A DNA stretch of 64,000 nt from Xylanimonas protaetiae (GCF_004135385.1 NZ_CP035493.1:1364001-1428000); one strand, 5' to 3'; numbered from the stretch's first letter, positions 41,771 through 53,194 are shown. Notes: a model not told the origin generated them from the letters alone. Translations and numbers: made by a program.

Positions 41771-41810
41771 ACGCGAGGCGCCGGTCCCTTCGGGGGCCGG
41801 CGCCTCGCGT
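41771..41810 (+). terminator. terminator after GH3 gene
   Basis: ACGCGAGGCGCCGG (41771-41784) pairs with CCGGCGCCTCGCGT (41797-41810), with further TCCC/GGGG pairing towards the loop. Confidence 0.8.
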
Positions 41811-41825
41811 CGTTAGGGTGAGGGC

Positions 41826-42188
41826 ATGCGCGTGGACGTGTGGTTGTGGGCGGTGCGGCTCTTCAAGTCGCGCTCGTCCGCGGCCGGGCTGCTGCGGACC
41901 GGGCGGGTGCGCGTCAACGGGTTCGTCGTCAAGGCGTCCGCGCACGTCAAGCCTGGCGACCGGGTCACCTGGCGCGAGACGCTGCGCGAGCGCGACGTCG
42001 AGGTGGTCGAGCTGCTGCCCAAGCGTGTCGGGGCGCCGCTCGCCGTCAAGGCCTACGTGGACCACAGCCCGGCGCTGCCGACCCGGGAGGAGCGGTTCGC
42101 CGTCGGGGTGCGCGACCGCGGGACGGGCCGGCCTACCAAGCGCGAGCGCCGCGAGATCGACCGCCTGCGCGGGGACCGCAGGGACTGA
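41826..42188 (+). CDS. S4-domain RNA-binding protein (Hsp15-like)
   Basis: This 120-residue protein begins MRVDVWLWAVRLFKSRSSAAGLLRTGRVRVNG, the S4 RNA-binding fold of the Hsp15 family. In E. coli Hsp15 binds stalled 50S subunits carrying tRNA. The C-terminal basic tail (RPTKRERREIDRLRGDR) fits RNA binding. The start ATG is 69 bp after the GH3 stop, behind a terminator, so it probably has its own promoter. Confidence 0.88.
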   Translation: MRVDVWLWAVRLFKSRSSAAGLLRTGRVRVNGFVVKASAHVKPGDRVTWRETLRERDVEVVELLPKRVGAPLAVKAYVDHSPALPTREERFAVGVRDRGTGRPTKRERREIDRLRGDRRD

Positions 42189-42307
42189 CGGCGCCGGGAC
42201 GAAGGTCCTGCGCGGCCGGGACCACGCGCCCTGGTGAGGTCTGACCGCAGCGACGACGCTGGTCGCAGAGCCGGGAACCTCCCGGCCACCGACCAATGGA
42301 GGTCGTC

Positions 42308-42847
42308 ATGAGTGCAGTGACAGAGCGCCGGGAGGGTGCGCTCTCCGCCGCCACCCCCAGCCTGCCGACCGTCGCGCGCTCCGCGTTCGCGGTGCTGCGG
42401 CTGGTCCTCGCCTTCGAGTTCCTCTGGGCGTTCTTCGACAAGCTGCTCGGGCTCGGCAGGTCCACGCCGTCGGAGCGCGCGTGGGTCAACGGAGGCCAGC
42501 CGACGGCGGGCTTCCTCAAGGGCGTCGAGGGCCCGTTCAAGGGCTTCTTCAACGGCCTGTCCGGCAACGCGTTCGTCGACGTGCTGTTCATGCTGGGCCT
42601 GCTCGGCATCGGCCTGGCGCTCGCCCTGGGGATCGGCATGCGCGTGGCCGCCGTGTGCGCGGCCGTGCTCCTGATGATGATGTGGGCGGCGTCGCTGCCC
42701 ATCGCCACGAACCCGTTCCTCGACGAGCACTGGCTCGAGGCCATCGCCATCGTCGGCCTGGCCTGGGGCAACATCGGCGAGACGTGGGGCCTGGGCAAGC
42801 AGTGGGCGGCGCTCCCGCTCGTCCGCAAGAACCCCTGGCTGCGCTGA
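42308..42847 (+). CDS. DoxX-like membrane protein
   Basis: This 179-residue protein has four hydrophobic helices (about 25-45, 75-95, 100-120, 135-155) and the pattern [22 protein letters not shown] at its first helix, typical of DoxX/DUF4383-like proteins. The family has been tied to respiratory or redox functions, but the role here is not known. The ATG at 42308 has a good GGAGG site; an upstream in-frame start at 42296 would overlap that site. Confidence 0.75.
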   Translation: MSAVTERREGALSAATPSLPTVARSAFAVLRLVLAFEFLWAFFDKLLGLGRSTPSERAWVNGGQPTAGFLKGVEGPFKGFFNGLSGNAFVDVLFMLGLLGIGLALALGIGMRVAAVCAAVLLMMMWAASLPIATNPFLDEHWLEAIAIVGLAWGNIGETWGLGKQWAALPLVRKNPWLR

Positions 42848-42872
42848 CCGGGCGGACGGTGAGGGGGCTAGC

Positions 42873-43529
42873 GTGGGCGCCGTGAACCCGGTGCGCGTGT
42901 TCCTCGTCGACGACCACGAGGTCGTGCGGCGCGGCGTGGCCGACCTGCTCGGCGCGGAGCCCGACGTCGAGGTGGTCGGCGAGGCCGGCACCGCGGCGGA
43001 GGCGCTCGCGCGCGTGCCCGTGCTGGCCCCCGACGTCGTCGTCCTGGACCTGCGGCTGCCCGACGGGGACGGCGTCTCCGTCTGCCGGGACCTGCGGGCG
43101 ACGACGGACGTGGCCTGCCTGATCCTCACGTCGTTCGACGACGACGAGGCGCTGTTCGACGCGATCCTCGCGGGCGCGTCGGGCTACGTGCTCAAGCAGG
43201 TGCGCGGCACGGACCTGGTCCACGCGATCCGCACGGTCGCGGCGGGAGGGTCGATGCTCGACCCGCACGCCGCGGAGCGCGTCATGGCGCGGCTGCGGGC
43301 CCAGGCCAGGAAGGACGACCCGCTCGCTGCGCTCACCGCGCAGGAACAGCGGATCCTCACCCTCATCGGGCAGGGGATGACCAACAGGCAGATCGGGGCG
43401 GAGCTCTTCCTCGCGGAGAAGACGGTGAAGAACTACGTCTCCAGCCTGCTGGCCAAGCTCGGTCTCGAACGAAGGACCCAGGTCGCCGTGCTGGCGACCA
43501 AGCTGGGGCGCGGCACCCTGCCGACGTAG
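42873..43529 (+). CDS. NarL/DosR-family response regulator
   Basis: This 218-residue regulator has a receiver domain with phosphoacceptor Asp59 ([11 protein letters not shown]), acidic pocket VDDHE and lysine in [10 protein letters not shown] LuxR-type HTH (about 155-210) reads [43 protein letters not shown], closely resembling DosR. The GTG at 42873 is 5 bases after a GGGGG site; a second GTG at 42882 is possible. The sensor kinase lies convergently just downstream, suggesting a DosR/DosS-like pair. Confidence 0.9.
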   Translation: MGAVNPVRVFLVDDHEVVRRGVADLLGAEPDVEVVGEAGTAAEALARVPVLAPDVVVLDLRLPDGDGVSVCRDLRATTDVACLILTSFDDDEALFDAILAGASGYVLKQVRGTDLVHAIRTVAAGGSMLDPHAAERVMARLRAQARKDDPLAALTAQEQRILTLIGQGMTNRQIGAELFLAEKTVKNYVSSLLAKLGLERRTQVAVLATKLGRGTLPT

Positions 43530-43546
43530 CCGCGCCCGGGTGAGGC

Positions 43547-43576
43547 GGTGCCCTGACGCTCGCGGGTCGGGGCACC
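43547..43576. terminator. hairpin between response regulator and kinase genes
   Basis: GGTGCCCTGA (43547-43556) pairs with TCGGGGCACC (43567-43576) with one T-G pair and a 10-nt loop, between two convergent genes. Confidence 0.6.
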
Positions 43577-43591
43577 GTGCCGGCCGTCGGG

Positions 43592-45226
43592 TCAGTCCGT
43601 CGGGAGGGGCACCTGCCAGCGCAGGCGCGTGCCCGGGTCCCCGCCGAGGGCGAACGTGCCGCCCAGCTCGCGGGCGCGCGTGCGCAGGTTCGCCAGGCCG
43701 CTCAGGCGCGCTCCCGGCGCAATCCCGACGCCGTCGTCCGCGACGGTGAGCGTGAGGTCCTCGCCGGCCGACAGCAGCACCTCGACGCGCGTCGCGTGCG
43801 CGTGCCGGGCCACGTTGCTCAGGCTCTCACGCACGACGGCGACCAGGTGGTCGGCCGTCACCGGGGGCACCAGGGCGTCGACGGGTCCCTCGAACCGCAG
43901 GGCCGGCGGGAACCCCAGCGCGCGGGCGGCTCCCTCGACCTCCGCGATCACGCGCGAGCGCACGCCCACGCGCCGCGCGTCGTCGTCGGGTGGCTGGAGG
44001 CCGCGGATCGTGGTGCGGATGAGGCCGATCGTCTCGTCCACCTCGTCGACGGCGGCCCAGACGCGGGCGGCATCGTCGGGGTCGTCGGCGCGGTCCAGGC
44101 GCCGGGCGACGCCCTGGAGGCCGAGCCCCGTGGCGAAGAGGCGCTGGATGGCGAGGTCGTGCAGGTCGCGCGCGATGCGGTCGCGGTCGCGCACGACGGC
44201 GAGGCGCTCGGCGTCGCGGCGGTGCTCGGCGAGCTCGAGCGCGACGGCCGCCTGCGCGGCGAAGCCCTGGAGGGCCTCGACGACGATGTCGGTGTACGCC
44301 AGCCGGCCCTGCCTGCGGCCCACGGACAGCACGCCGCGCGTGTGCCCCGGCTCGCCGAGCGGCAGTGCGGCCAGCGGGCCCACCTGCTCGTCCATCGCGC
44401 CGAGCGCGAACGCCCCGCGCGGCTCGGCCGCGGCGTCCACCACGACGACGGGCAGGCCCGTGCGGTACACCTCGCCGGCGAACGACCCCTCCGCGGACAC
44501 GACGGCGCCGAGCACGTCGTCCGCCCCGAAGACCGCGCGGACGCGCAGGCCGGCGTCGTCGGGCACCGTGAGGGCGGCGACGTCGGCGCCGGCCACCTGC
44601 GCGGCGTGGAACGCGACGAGGTCGAGCACCTCGTCGGGGGCGTCGCCGGCCAGGAGCCGGCGCGAGATCTCGTCGCTCGCGACCGCCCACCGCTCGCGCA
44701 GGCGGGCGTCGTCGTACAGGCGCGCGTTCTCGACGGCGACGCTCGCGGCCGCGGCGAGCGCCTCGATGCGGCGCTGGTCGGCGTCGGTGAAGTCGGTGCC
44801 GCCGCGCTTGCCCGTGAGGTAGAGGTTGCCGAAGGGCGCCCCGTGCACCTGCAGCGGCACCCCGAGGAAGGTGTGCATCGGCGGGTGGTTCGGCGGGAAC
44901 CCGACCGCACGGGGGTCCTGCTGGAGGTCGCTCAGGCGCAGCGGGCGCGGGTCGCGGATGAGCTCGCCGAGGATGCCGCGTCCCGTCGGGTGGTGCCCCA
45001 CGGCGCTGACCTGCCCGGGCTCCATCCCCACGGTGAGGAACTGGCCGATGTGCCCCGCGTCGTCGAGGATGCCGAGCGCCGCGTACCGGGCGTCCGCGAG
45101 GTGCGCGGCCGCCTCGACGAGCCGTTGCAGCGTGGCGCCGAGCTCGAGCCCGCGCCCGACGTCGACGACGGCCTCCAGGAGAAGCGTCTCCGCGTCGCCG
45201 GGGGGTGTGCCGGGCGGGATGTGCAC
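43592..45226 (-). CDS. DosS/DosT-like haem GAF sensor histidine kinase
   Basis: The chain is about 545 residues: GAF-A (about 30-170), GAF-B (about 195-335), a HisKA_3 dimerisation domain with RDRIARDLHDLAIQRLF, and an HATPase domain (DHLVAVVRESLSNVARHAHATRV, DDGVGI). GAF-A contains GFPPNHPPMHTFLG, matching the segment of M. tuberculosis DosS whose His149 ligates haem (numbered His117 here from the TTG at 45235). Sensing of O2, NO or CO, or of redox state, is therefore likely. Starts possible: GTG 45226 (chosen) or TTG 45235. It probably phosphorylates the convergent response regulator. Confidence 0.9.
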   Translation of the reverse strand: MHIPPGTPPGDAETLLLEAVVDVGRGLELGATLQRLVEAAAHLADARYAALGILDDAGHIGQFLTVGMEPGQVSAVGHHPTGRGILGELIRDPRPLRLSDLQQDPRAVGFPPNHPPMHTFLGVPLQVHGAPFGNLYLTGKRGGTDFTDADQRRIEALAAAASVAVENARLYDDARLRERWAVASDEISRRLLAGDAPDEVLDLVAFHAAQVAGADVAALTVPDDAGLRVRAVFGADDVLGAVVSAEGSFAGEVYRTGLPVVVVDAAAEPRGAFALGAMDEQVGPLAALPLGEPGHTRGVLSVGRRQGRLAYTDIVVEALQGFAAQAAVALELAEHRRDAERLAVVRDRDRIARDLHDLAIQRLFATGLGLQGVARRLDRADDPDDAARVWAAVDEVDETIGLIRTTIRGLQPPDDDARRVGVRSRVIAEVEGAARALGFPPALRFEGPVDALVPPVTADHLVAVVRESLSNVARHAHATRVEVLLSAGEDLTLTVADDGVGIAPGARLSGLANLRTRARELGGTFALGGDPGTRLRWQVPLPTD

Positions 45227-45245
45227 GGCGCCCAACCTAGCGGCC

Positions 45246-45512
45246 TCAGAGCGCCAGGCGGTGCCGTTCCCAGCCGACGCCGAGCGTGTGCAGCACCGTC
45301 TCGCGGTCGCGGTGCGTGGCGTCGGTGAAGGCTCGCAGCGACACCACCGACGCCGTGAGCATGGTCGTCAGGACGGCGCGGGCGAGCTGCGGGTCGGCGA
45401 CCGCCTCGTCGAGGAGCTCCTGGACGACACGGGAGTGGATGCCGGGCCCGTCGGGCTCGGAGCAGGCGGTCAGCAGCGCGATGGTCAGCGACCCGGCGTC
45501 GGTGTCGTTCAT
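45246..45512 (-). CDS. small hypothetical protein
   Basis: This 88-residue protein is predicted to be mainly helical ([40 protein letters not shown]), with no signal or membrane segment. The start ATG at 45512 has a strong GAGGGGGG site. It lies about 10 bp upstream of the haem sensor kinase in the same orientation and is probably cotranscribed with it. No family is recognised. Confidence 0.7.
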   Translation of the reverse strand: MNDTDAGSLTIALLTACSEPDGPGIHSRVVQELLDEAVADPQLARAVLTTMLTASVVSLRAFTDATHRDRETVLHTLGVGWERHRLAL

Positions 45513-45630
45513 TGGGGACCCCCCTCGTTGGGTCCACTGTTCCGCACGGCGTGTCACGTCGCACGCGGACGGGCGCGGTTTCGCCCGCCGACCAGGCGCG
45601 ACGGGCGCGCACCGGCGCCCTCTGCGCCGG

Positions 45631-46188
45631 TCAGTCCGTCAGGATGCGCTGGAACAGGACGTGGTCCTGCCAGCGGCCCGCGATGCGCAGGTACTTCTCG
45701 GCGAGCCCGTACCGTACGAACCCGTGGTGCCGCAGGACGGCCTGCGACGCCTCGTTGTGCAGCAGGGTCGAGGCCTCGAGGCGGTGCAGCCCCAGCTCGT
45801 CGCGGGCGAGGGCGACGACGACGCCGAGGGCGGCGCTCATGAGGCCCTGACCGGTGCGCTCGCGGTCGACCCAGTACCCGACCGCCGCCGAGTCGAAGGC
45901 CCCGCGCACGACGTTCGCCACGTTCAGCCGCCCGACGACGCGGCCGTCGTCGGCGACGAGCAGCAGCGGCCAGAACCGGCCCGCGGCGTGGTCGGCCAGG
46001 AGCGTCGCGAGGTTCCGCTCCTGCCAGGCGGCGGTGGAGAACTCCGGCGCGCGCTCCGGGTCCCACGGCGCCAGGTGCTCACGGTTGCGCTCGTAGGCGG
46101 CGGCCATCGCCCGCCCGTCGCCCGTGCGCGCGAGCCGCAGCACGACGTCGTCGGCGATGCGGGCGGGCAGGATCGAGGTACGGGGCAC
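45631..46188 (-). CDS. RimJ/RimL-type GNAT acetyltransferase
   Basis: This 185-residue single GNAT domain of the ribosomal-protein N-acetyltransferase type carries [53 protein letters not shown] (about 103-156), whose CoA loop RTGQGL and NEASQAVL helix are diagnostic of this branch. The GTG at 46188 is the start. The target may be a protein N-terminus or an antibiotic; it cannot be read. Confidence 0.87.
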   Translation of the reverse strand: MPRTSILPARIADDVVLRLARTGDGRAMAAAYERNREHLAPWDPERAPEFSTAAWQERNLATLLADHAAGRFWPLLLVADDGRVVGRLNVANVVRGAFDSAAVGYWVDRERTGQGLMSAALGVVVALARDELGLHRLEASTLLHNEASQAVLRHHGFVRYGLAEKYLRIAGRWQDHVLFQRILTD

Positions 46189-46224
46189 CAGGTCACTGTA
46201 GAGGGAGCCTGCAGGGCCTCCGGA

Positions 46225-46809
46225 TCAGGCGCGACGCTCGTTCGCGAGGCGTGGCTCGCGTCGCTTCGTCGGGTCGTCGCCCGCCTTGTCGGCGTAGAAC
46301 GCGCGGATGACGTCCATGTCGGCGCCGACGTCGCCCGTGAGCTCGATGGTGGGGCCGATGCCCAGCGTCATCGTGGTGCGGTCGACGAACCCGAGCGTCA
46401 CCGGCAGGTGCGCCTCCTGGGCGATCCGGTAGAAGCCGCTCTTCCACGGGCCCGTCGCGGAGCGGGTGCCGTCGGGCGTGATGATCAGGTGGAACACGCG
46501 GCCCGCCGCGACCTCGGCCAGCACCTCGTCGACGACGCGGTACGGGTTGGCCCGGTCGACGGCGATGCCGCCGAGGCGGCGCATGACCGGGCCCCGCCAG
46601 CCCTTGAACAGCGAGACCTTGCCCAGCCAGCGGATCGGGGCGTCGTTCTTCCACGCGAGCGCCAGCATGTGCACGAAGTCCCAGTTCGACGTGTGCGGGG
46701 CGCCGATGACGATGCCGGGCTGCTGAGGGAACGCCTCGTCCACCGGGGTCCAGCGGCTGAACCGCCAGAAGACGGCGGCGACGGCACGGGGGAGCGAGAG
46801 GCGACGCAT
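46225..46809 (-). CDS. PlsC-type 1-acylglycerol-3-phosphate acyltransferase family protein
   Basis: This 194-residue acyltransferase has the catalytic HX4D as HTSNWD (about 39-44) and the substrate motif [18 protein letters not shown] (about 113-130). The usual FPEGTR is ITPDGTR here, a variant seen in short soluble-looking members. It lies 9 bp after the LigD-type gene and is probably cotranscribed. It may acylate lysophospholipid or a related acceptor. Confidence 0.85.
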   Translation of the reverse strand: MRRLSLPRAVAAVFWRFSRWTPVDEAFPQQPGIVIGAPHTSNWDFVHMLALAWKNDAPIRWLGKVSLFKGWRGPVMRRLGGIAVDRANPYRVVDEVLAEVAAGRVFHLIITPDGTRSATGPWKSGFYRIAQEAHLPVTLGFVDRTTMTLGIGPTIELTGDVGADMDVIRAFYADKAGDDPTKRREPRLANERRA

Positions 46810-46818
46810 CGTCCAACG

Positions 46819-48081
46819 CTACCGTTCCGGCGGTCCGCCCACGTCCCTCGCGGCGGTGCGGTCGCGGCCCGCCCACGCCGCCCCGGCCCACGGGTCGTAG
46901 TCGACCTCGAGGGGCTCCTGCGCCGGGCGCTGCGCCTCCGGGACGTGCTGGAGGTTGACCCGGACGCGGTACCAGAGCGAGCTGCGGCCGCGCATCCCGT
47001 CGACGAGCACGTCGACCGGCTCGAGATGCCCGACGACGTCGGCGTGCCGCTCCTTCCAGCGCTCGAGTCCCGCGAGCGCCTCGTCCTTCGTCTTGGCCCG
47101 GGCGACCTCGACGAGCGGCATCGTCTGCTGGCGGCTTCCGCTGCCCCGGGGCGGCTTCTCTGCCGGGCCGAGCCGTGCGGCGAGCTCCAGGAGCCTGTCG
47201 AGCGAGCCGGCGGCGTCGTCGATGCCGGCGGCGGGGTCCCCGATCGCCGCCCAACGCTCCAGGACGGTCGGGACGGTGAACTCCTCGGGCCGGCGGTCGC
47301 GGACCTCGTCCCAGGTGAGCGGGGTCGAGACACGGGCGTCGGGCCGGGGGCGCGCCGAGTAGGCGGACGCGACGGTGCGGTCCTTGGCGTTCTGGTTGAA
47401 GTCGACGAACACGCCCTCGCGCTCCTCCTTCCACCAGCGTGCCGTGGCGAGGTCGGGGGCGCGGTTCTCGACCTCGCGTGCGAGGGTCTGGGCGGCGAGG
47501 CGGGCGTCCTGGAACGTCCACCGCGGCTCGATGCGCACGTTGATGTGGATGCCGCGCGAGCCGGATGTCTTGGGCCAGCCCACGAGCCCGTGGTCGTCGA
47601 GCACGGACCTGCACACGAAGGCGACGTCCACGATCTGCTGCCACCCGACGCCCGGCATGGGGTCGAGGTCGATGCGCAGCTCGTCGGGGTGGTCGAGGTC
47701 CTCGGCGCGGACGGCGTGCGGGTTGAGGTCGACGCAGCCGAGGTTGACGACGTACGCGAGCCCGGCGGCGTCCCGGACGACGGCCTCGTCCGCGAACGTG
47801 CCGCGGGCGTAGTCGAGCCGTGCCGTCTCGACCCACGGCGGCCGGTTCTCCGGGACGCGCTTCTGGAAGAACGCCTCCTCGTCGATGCCCTTGACGAAAC
47901 GCTTGAGCATCATCGGGCGGCCGCCGGCGCCGCGCAGGGCACCCTCGGCCACGGTGACGTAGTAGCGCACCAGGTCGAGCTTGGTGAGGCCGACCGCGGG
48001 GAAGACGATCTTGTCGGGATGCGTGATCGTCACCTCGCGCCCGGCCACCTCCAGGACCTTCGAGGTCGGCACGCGAACCAC
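46819..48081 (-). CDS. LigD-type DNA polymerase/primase domain protein
   Basis: This 420-residue stand-alone polymerase domain belongs to the bacterial NHEJ family (archaeo-eukaryotic primase fold). Visible are [23 protein letters not shown] (N-terminus), the catalytic aspartates in [32 protein letters not shown], and [13 protein letters not shown] with the third catalytic aspartate. The C-terminal 120 residues include a region common to longer stand-alone members. No Ku or ATP-dependent ligase gene is nearby. The start is a GTG at 48081, with a second GTG at 48072. Confidence 0.88.
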   Translation of the reverse strand: MVRVPTSKVLEVAGREVTITHPDKIVFPAVGLTKLDLVRYYVTVAEGALRGAGGRPMMLKRFVKGIDEEAFFQKRVPENRPPWVETARLDYARGTFADEAVVRDAAGLAYVVNLGCVDLNPHAVRAEDLDHPDELRIDLDPMPGVGWQQIVDVAFVCRSVLDDHGLVGWPKTSGSRGIHINVRIEPRWTFQDARLAAQTLAREVENRAPDLATARWWKEEREGVFVDFNQNAKDRTVASAYSARPRPDARVSTPLTWDEVRDRRPEEFTVPTVLERWAAIGDPAAGIDDAAGSLDRLLELAARLGPAEKPPRGSGSRQQTMPLVEVARAKTKDEALAGLERWKERHADVVGHLEPVDVLVDGMRGRSSLWYRVRVNLQHVPEAQRPAQEPLEVDYDPWAGAAWAGRDRTAARDVGGPPER

Positions 48082-48285
48082 CCTACGTTCGGCAGCACGA
48101 GGTGGCGGCTCGAGCCGCCCGCGACCTGTTGGTCAGCTCTCGGCTGCGATGGGCGCGACGTCGACCGCGCCGTCGGTGCGCGTCACCGTCGCAGCGCCTG
48201 GCAGTCCGGCATCGCGGACCCGCCCGTCCGCGGCTCTGTCGGGGACACTGGATGGCAGCAATGTCTGCCGAGACGAGGAGTCCTA

Positions 48286-49215
48286 GTGCCCCAGGGAACT
48301 GTCCAATGGTTCGACGCCGACCGAGGGTTCGGCTTCATCGACCTCGGGAACGAGGCCGAGGACCTGTTCGTGCACGCGTCCGAGATCGTCGGCGACGACG
48401 GACCGAGACTGCTCCGCGAGGGGCAGGTCGTCGAGTTCGAGGTGGGCGAGGGTGACCGTGGCCCGCAGGCGCGCCACGTCCGCGTCATGGGTGACAGGGC
48501 TGCTGACGCACCCGTGGGCGTGCTCGGCACCGTCGCCTGGTACGAGCCGGCCAAGGGATACGGGTTCGTCGTTCCCGACGGCGGTCGCGGCGAGGTCTTC
48601 GTGCACAGCTCCGCCATCGTCGGCGGTGGCGTGGTCTCGGAGGGGCAGCGGGTCGCGTTCCTCGTCGTCGACGGGGAGAAGGGGCCGCAGGCAGACCACC
48701 TGCTGCCGCTCGGCGACGAGGCTGCGCGGCCGGCATCGGACGGCGCCGACGGCACGGTGTCCTGGTACGACGACGCCAAGGGCTTCGGGTTCGTCACCCC
48801 TGACGCGGGCGGCGAGGACGTCTTCGTCCATGTCCGCGCGCTCGGCTCGGGGCTGACCGAGCTGTCCGAGGGTGCGCGCGTGACGTACGACGTCGTCGAC
48901 GGCGACAGGGGGCCGAACGCCCGCAACGTGCAGCTCGTGCGCGGCGCCGGGAGCGCGCGCACGGCCACGGACCGCGGTCGGTCGAGCCGTAGCCCGGCGT
49001 CTGGCGGGCCCGTGCGCGGAGGCGAGGGCGTCGTCGCGCGCTACGACGCCGACCGCGGGTTCGGCTTCATCACGCCCGATGCCGGGGGCGCGGACCTGTT
49101 CGTGCACGTGTCGGTCCTGCGGGGCATCGAGGTCCTGGAGGAGGGCGATCGGGTCCGGTTCAAGGTGCGTCAGAGCGACCGGGGACCGCAGGCCGACGGC
49201 GTCGAGCTGGTGTGA
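48286..49215 (+). CDS. protein with four tandem cold-shock domains
   Basis: This 309-residue protein is built of four cold-shock domains at about 1-68, 78-142, 155-219 and 246-309. Each repeats the GTVxWYdxxKGFGFVxPD pattern with both RNA-binding motifs: RGFGFI/LFVHAS, KGYGFV/VFVHSS, KGFGFV/VFVHVR, RGFGFI/LFVHVS. Bacterial cold-shock proteins normally have a single 67-70 residue domain. A 27-residue Arg/Ser-rich linker precedes domain 4. The GTG at 48286 has a GAGGAG site 5 bases upstream. It probably binds single-stranded RNA or DNA with high avidity. The gene has its own 200-bp upstream region with no other gene. Confidence 0.9.
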   Translation: MPQGTVQWFDADRGFGFIDLGNEAEDLFVHASEIVGDDGPRLLREGQVVEFEVGEGDRGPQARHVRVMGDRAADAPVGVLGTVAWYEPAKGYGFVVPDGGRGEVFVHSSAIVGGGVVSEGQRVAFLVVDGEKGPQADHLLPLGDEAARPASDGADGTVSWYDDAKGFGFVTPDAGGEDVFVHVRALGSGLTELSEGARVTYDVVDGDRGPNARNVQLVRGAGSARTATDRGRSSRSPASGGPVRGGEGVVARYDADRGFGFITPDAGGADLFVHVSVLRGIEVLEEGDRVRFKVRQSDRGPQADGVELV

Positions 49216-49315
49216 GCGGTCGGGCTGGTGTGAGCGAGAGGGGTGACCCGTCTGCCGGTCGATCCGCCGCCGCCGAGCGCGAGCGCTCGATCGGGTCTCA
49301 CCTCCTGCCAGCGGA

Positions 49316-49510
49316 TCACGACCGTGAGGACGGCAGCACGGGAGCAGCGCAGGAAGAGGGGTTGCGCTCGCCGGCGAGCGCGGCGCGCAGCTCGCGCTTG
49401 GCCCGCTGGTAGTGGTTGCGCACCGTCGACGCCGGTACCTGCATGATCTGCGCGGCTTGGGTGAGCGTGAACTGGCCGGCGGTGGTCCGGTCTCCGCCGG
49501 GAAGGTTTCG
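49316..49510 (-). pseudogene. remnant of a sigma-70 region 4 (ECF-like) gene
   Basis: The minus strand reads GQFTLTQAAQIMQVPASTVR, then NHYQRAKRELRAALAG, and a tail ending at the stop 49316-49318. This is the helix-turn-helix of sigma region 4. Upstream of it (towards 49510) no start codon or rest of a sigma gene exists, and the frame runs into the dnaK operator region. It is thus a 5'-truncated fragment, probably a relic of a gene displaced by rearrangement. Confidence 0.65.
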
Positions 49511-49522
49511 CGCTGCGTGAAA

Positions 49523-49605
49523 GTTGAGTGAAGCAGGCTCAACTTTGCCGCCTGCGGCTTGCGCCGCGAAAGGGTGGCGTCTAAGTTGAGTGCAGCAGAC
49601 TCAAC
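49523..49605 (+). promoter_or_regulatory. two HAIR-like HspR operators upstream of dnaK
   Basis: The first is GTTGAGT-N7-GCTCAAC (49523-49543), extended to 49520-49546 by AAA/TTT flanks. The second is GTTGAGT-N7-ACTCAAC (49585-49605). They fit the HspR binding element CTTGAGT-N7-ACTCAAG except that the outer bases are G and C, changed in a compensating way. They lie 26 to 110 bp before the dnaK ATG, and an hspR gene is the last of this operon, so heat-shock autorepression is expected. Confidence 0.85.
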
Positions 49606-49631
49606 CCCAGCAGTACCGGAGGAACCTCACC

Positions 49632-51493
<1,862 letters not shown>

Positions 51494-51497
<4 letters not shown>

Positions 51498-52084
51498 CGA
51501 CGGACGAGCCGCAGGGCACGCCGGAGGACCAGCCGTTCTCGTTCACCGACAAGCGGAAGGTCGACCCGGAGACGGGTGCTGCCCGTGAGGGCAGCGCCGC
51601 CGGGGAGCCCGACCCGCTGGCCGGGCTCGACTTCGAGCCCTCGCCGGAGACGGCGGAGCTCGAGAAGGCTAAGGCCGAGGCGGCCGAGCACCTCGACCAG
51701 CTCCAGCGCGAGCGGGCGTCGTTCACGAACTACCGCAACCGGGCGCTGCGCGACCAGGAGGCCGCGCGCGCCCGGGGCCTGGAGGACGTGCTGACGGCAC
51801 TCCTCCCGGTGCTCGACGACGTCGAGCGGGCCAAGGCGCACGGCGACCTGGCCGGCCCGATGGCCGCCATCGCGGAGAAGCTGGACGCGTCGCTGGCCAA
51901 GTTCGGCATCGAGCGGTTCGGCGCCGTGGGCGAGGTCTTCGACCCGACCCTGCACGACGCGCTCATGCACCGCGAGACCGACACGGTCATCGAGCCGACG
52001 ATCGAGCTCGTCATCGAGCCGGGGTACCGGATCGGTGAGCGGGTCGTCCGCGCGGCGCGCGTCGGCGTCGTCGGACCGCAGTAG
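51494..52084 (+). CDS. grpE: nucleotide exchange factor GrpE
   Basis: This 196-residue protein has an acidic Pro-rich N-terminus (1-55), a long coiled-coil helix ([29 protein letters not shown], about 55-83) and a C-terminal beta domain ([41 protein letters not shown]). It releases ADP from DnaK. The GTG start overlaps the dnaK TGA (GTGA), indicating coupling. Confidence 0.96.
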
Positions 52085-52091
52085 ACCAGAG

Positions 52092-52163
52092 CCCGGTGGT
52101 CGGGCCTGTCGTGACCATCCCGCGCTCGCGGGCGGGATGGTCACGACGGGCCCGACCACCGGG
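52092..52163 (+). terminator. 32-bp stem hairpin between grpE and dnaJ
   Basis: Arms 52092-52123 and 52132-52163 pair over 32 positions with a single G-T pair around an 8-nt loop. It lies inside the operon, 7 bp after grpE and 23 bp before dnaJ, so it may attenuate dnaJ-hspR relative to dnaK-grpE or stabilise processed mRNA ends. Confidence 0.75.
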
Positions 52164-52186
52164 ACACTCGTACGAGAGGAGGCGTC

Positions 52187-53194
52187 GTGACCGGACAGGA
52201 CTGGATCGAGAAGGACTTCTACGCCGCGCTCGGCGTCCCCAAGGATGCCGACGACGCAGCGATCAAGAAGGCGTACCGCAAGCTCGCGCGGCAGTACCAC
52301 CCGGACCAGAACCAGGGTGACGCGAAGGCCGAGGCCAAGTTCAAGGAGATCGGGGAGGCATACGCCGTCCTCTCCGACGCCGAGCAGCGCAAGCAGTACG
52401 ACGGCCTGCGCGCCATGGCCGGCGGCGGTGCGCGCTTCCAGGCCGGCGGCCCGGGCGGCACCGGCGGGTTCGAGGACATCTTCGGCGCCATGTTCGGCGG
52501 CGGTGCCCCCGCGGGCGGCGGCGCCCGGCCCCAGTTCCAGACGGGCGGGGCCGGCGGGTTCGAGGACATACTCGGCCAGATGTTCGGCGGCGGCGGTGGT
52601 GGCGCCCGGTTCGGCGGGCGCCGGGCCGGGTTCCAGGCCCCCGAGCGTGGCGCCGACCTCGCGGCCGAGCACACCCTCCCGTTCCGCATGGCGGTCGAGG
52701 GCGCGCTCGTCGAGATGACCGTGGACGGCAAGAAGGTCACCACCCGCATCCCTGCCGGCATCAACGACGGCCAGAAGCTGCGCCTGCGCGGCAAGGGCCG
52801 GCCCGGCGCGGGCGGCGGCGACGCGGGCGACCTCGTGATCACGGTCCACGTGGGCCCGCACCCGGTCTTCACGCTCGCAGGCCGCGACCTGCGCGCCACC
52901 GTGCCCGTGACGTTCGCGGAGGCGGCGCTCGGCGCGCAGATCGAGGTGCCCACGCTCGGCGGCGAGACCGTGCGGCTCAAGGTCCCGGCGGGGACGCCGT
53001 CGGGCCGCGTGCTGCGCGTCAAGGGCCGCGGCGTCGTCACGCCCAAGGGCACGGGCGACCTGCTCGTCACCGTCCAGGTGGCGGTGCCGCAGAAGCTCAG
53101 CCGCAAGGCCAAGGAGGCGCTCGAGGCGTTCGCCGCCGAGGCCGACGGCGAGGACGTGCGCGCCGACCTGGCGGCACGGGCGGCGGCGGGGTAG
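52187..53194 (+). CDS. dnaJ: DnaJ-type co-chaperone without zinc finger
   Basis: The protein has 335 residues. A J domain (about 8-73) carries HPD in RQYHPDQNQ, followed by a Gly/Phe-rich region (about 80-155) that contains the repeat [14 protein letters not shown] / [14 protein letters not shown], then two C-terminal beta domains ([21 protein letters not shown] onward). The CxxCxGxG zinc-finger repeats of type I DnaJ are absent, so this is a type II (CbpA-like) protein. It stimulates DnaK ATPase. GTG start with an AGAGGAGG site. hspR follows after 7 bp. Confidence 0.93.
   Translation: MTGQDWIEKDFYAALGVPKDADDAAIKKAYRKLARQYHPDQNQGDAKAEAKFKEIGEAYAVLSDAEQRKQYDGLRAMAGGGARFQAGGPGGTGGFEDIFGAMFGGGAPAGGGARPQFQTGGAGGFEDILGQMFGGGGGGARFGGRRAGFQAPERGADLAAEHTLPFRMAVEGALVEMTVDGKKVTTRIPAGINDGQKLRLRGKGRPGAGGGDAGDLVITVHVGPHPVFTLAGRDLRATVPVTFAEAALGAQIEVPTLGGETVRLKVPAGTPSGRVLRVKGRGVVTPKGTGDLLVTVQVAVPQKLSRKAKEALEAFAAEADGEDVRADLAARAAAG

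Noticed and set aside
49520-49605. Inverted repeats as ends of an insertion sequence
   Set aside because: Spacing and sequence match HspR operators (7-bp spacer) upstream of dnaK, and no transposase is present.
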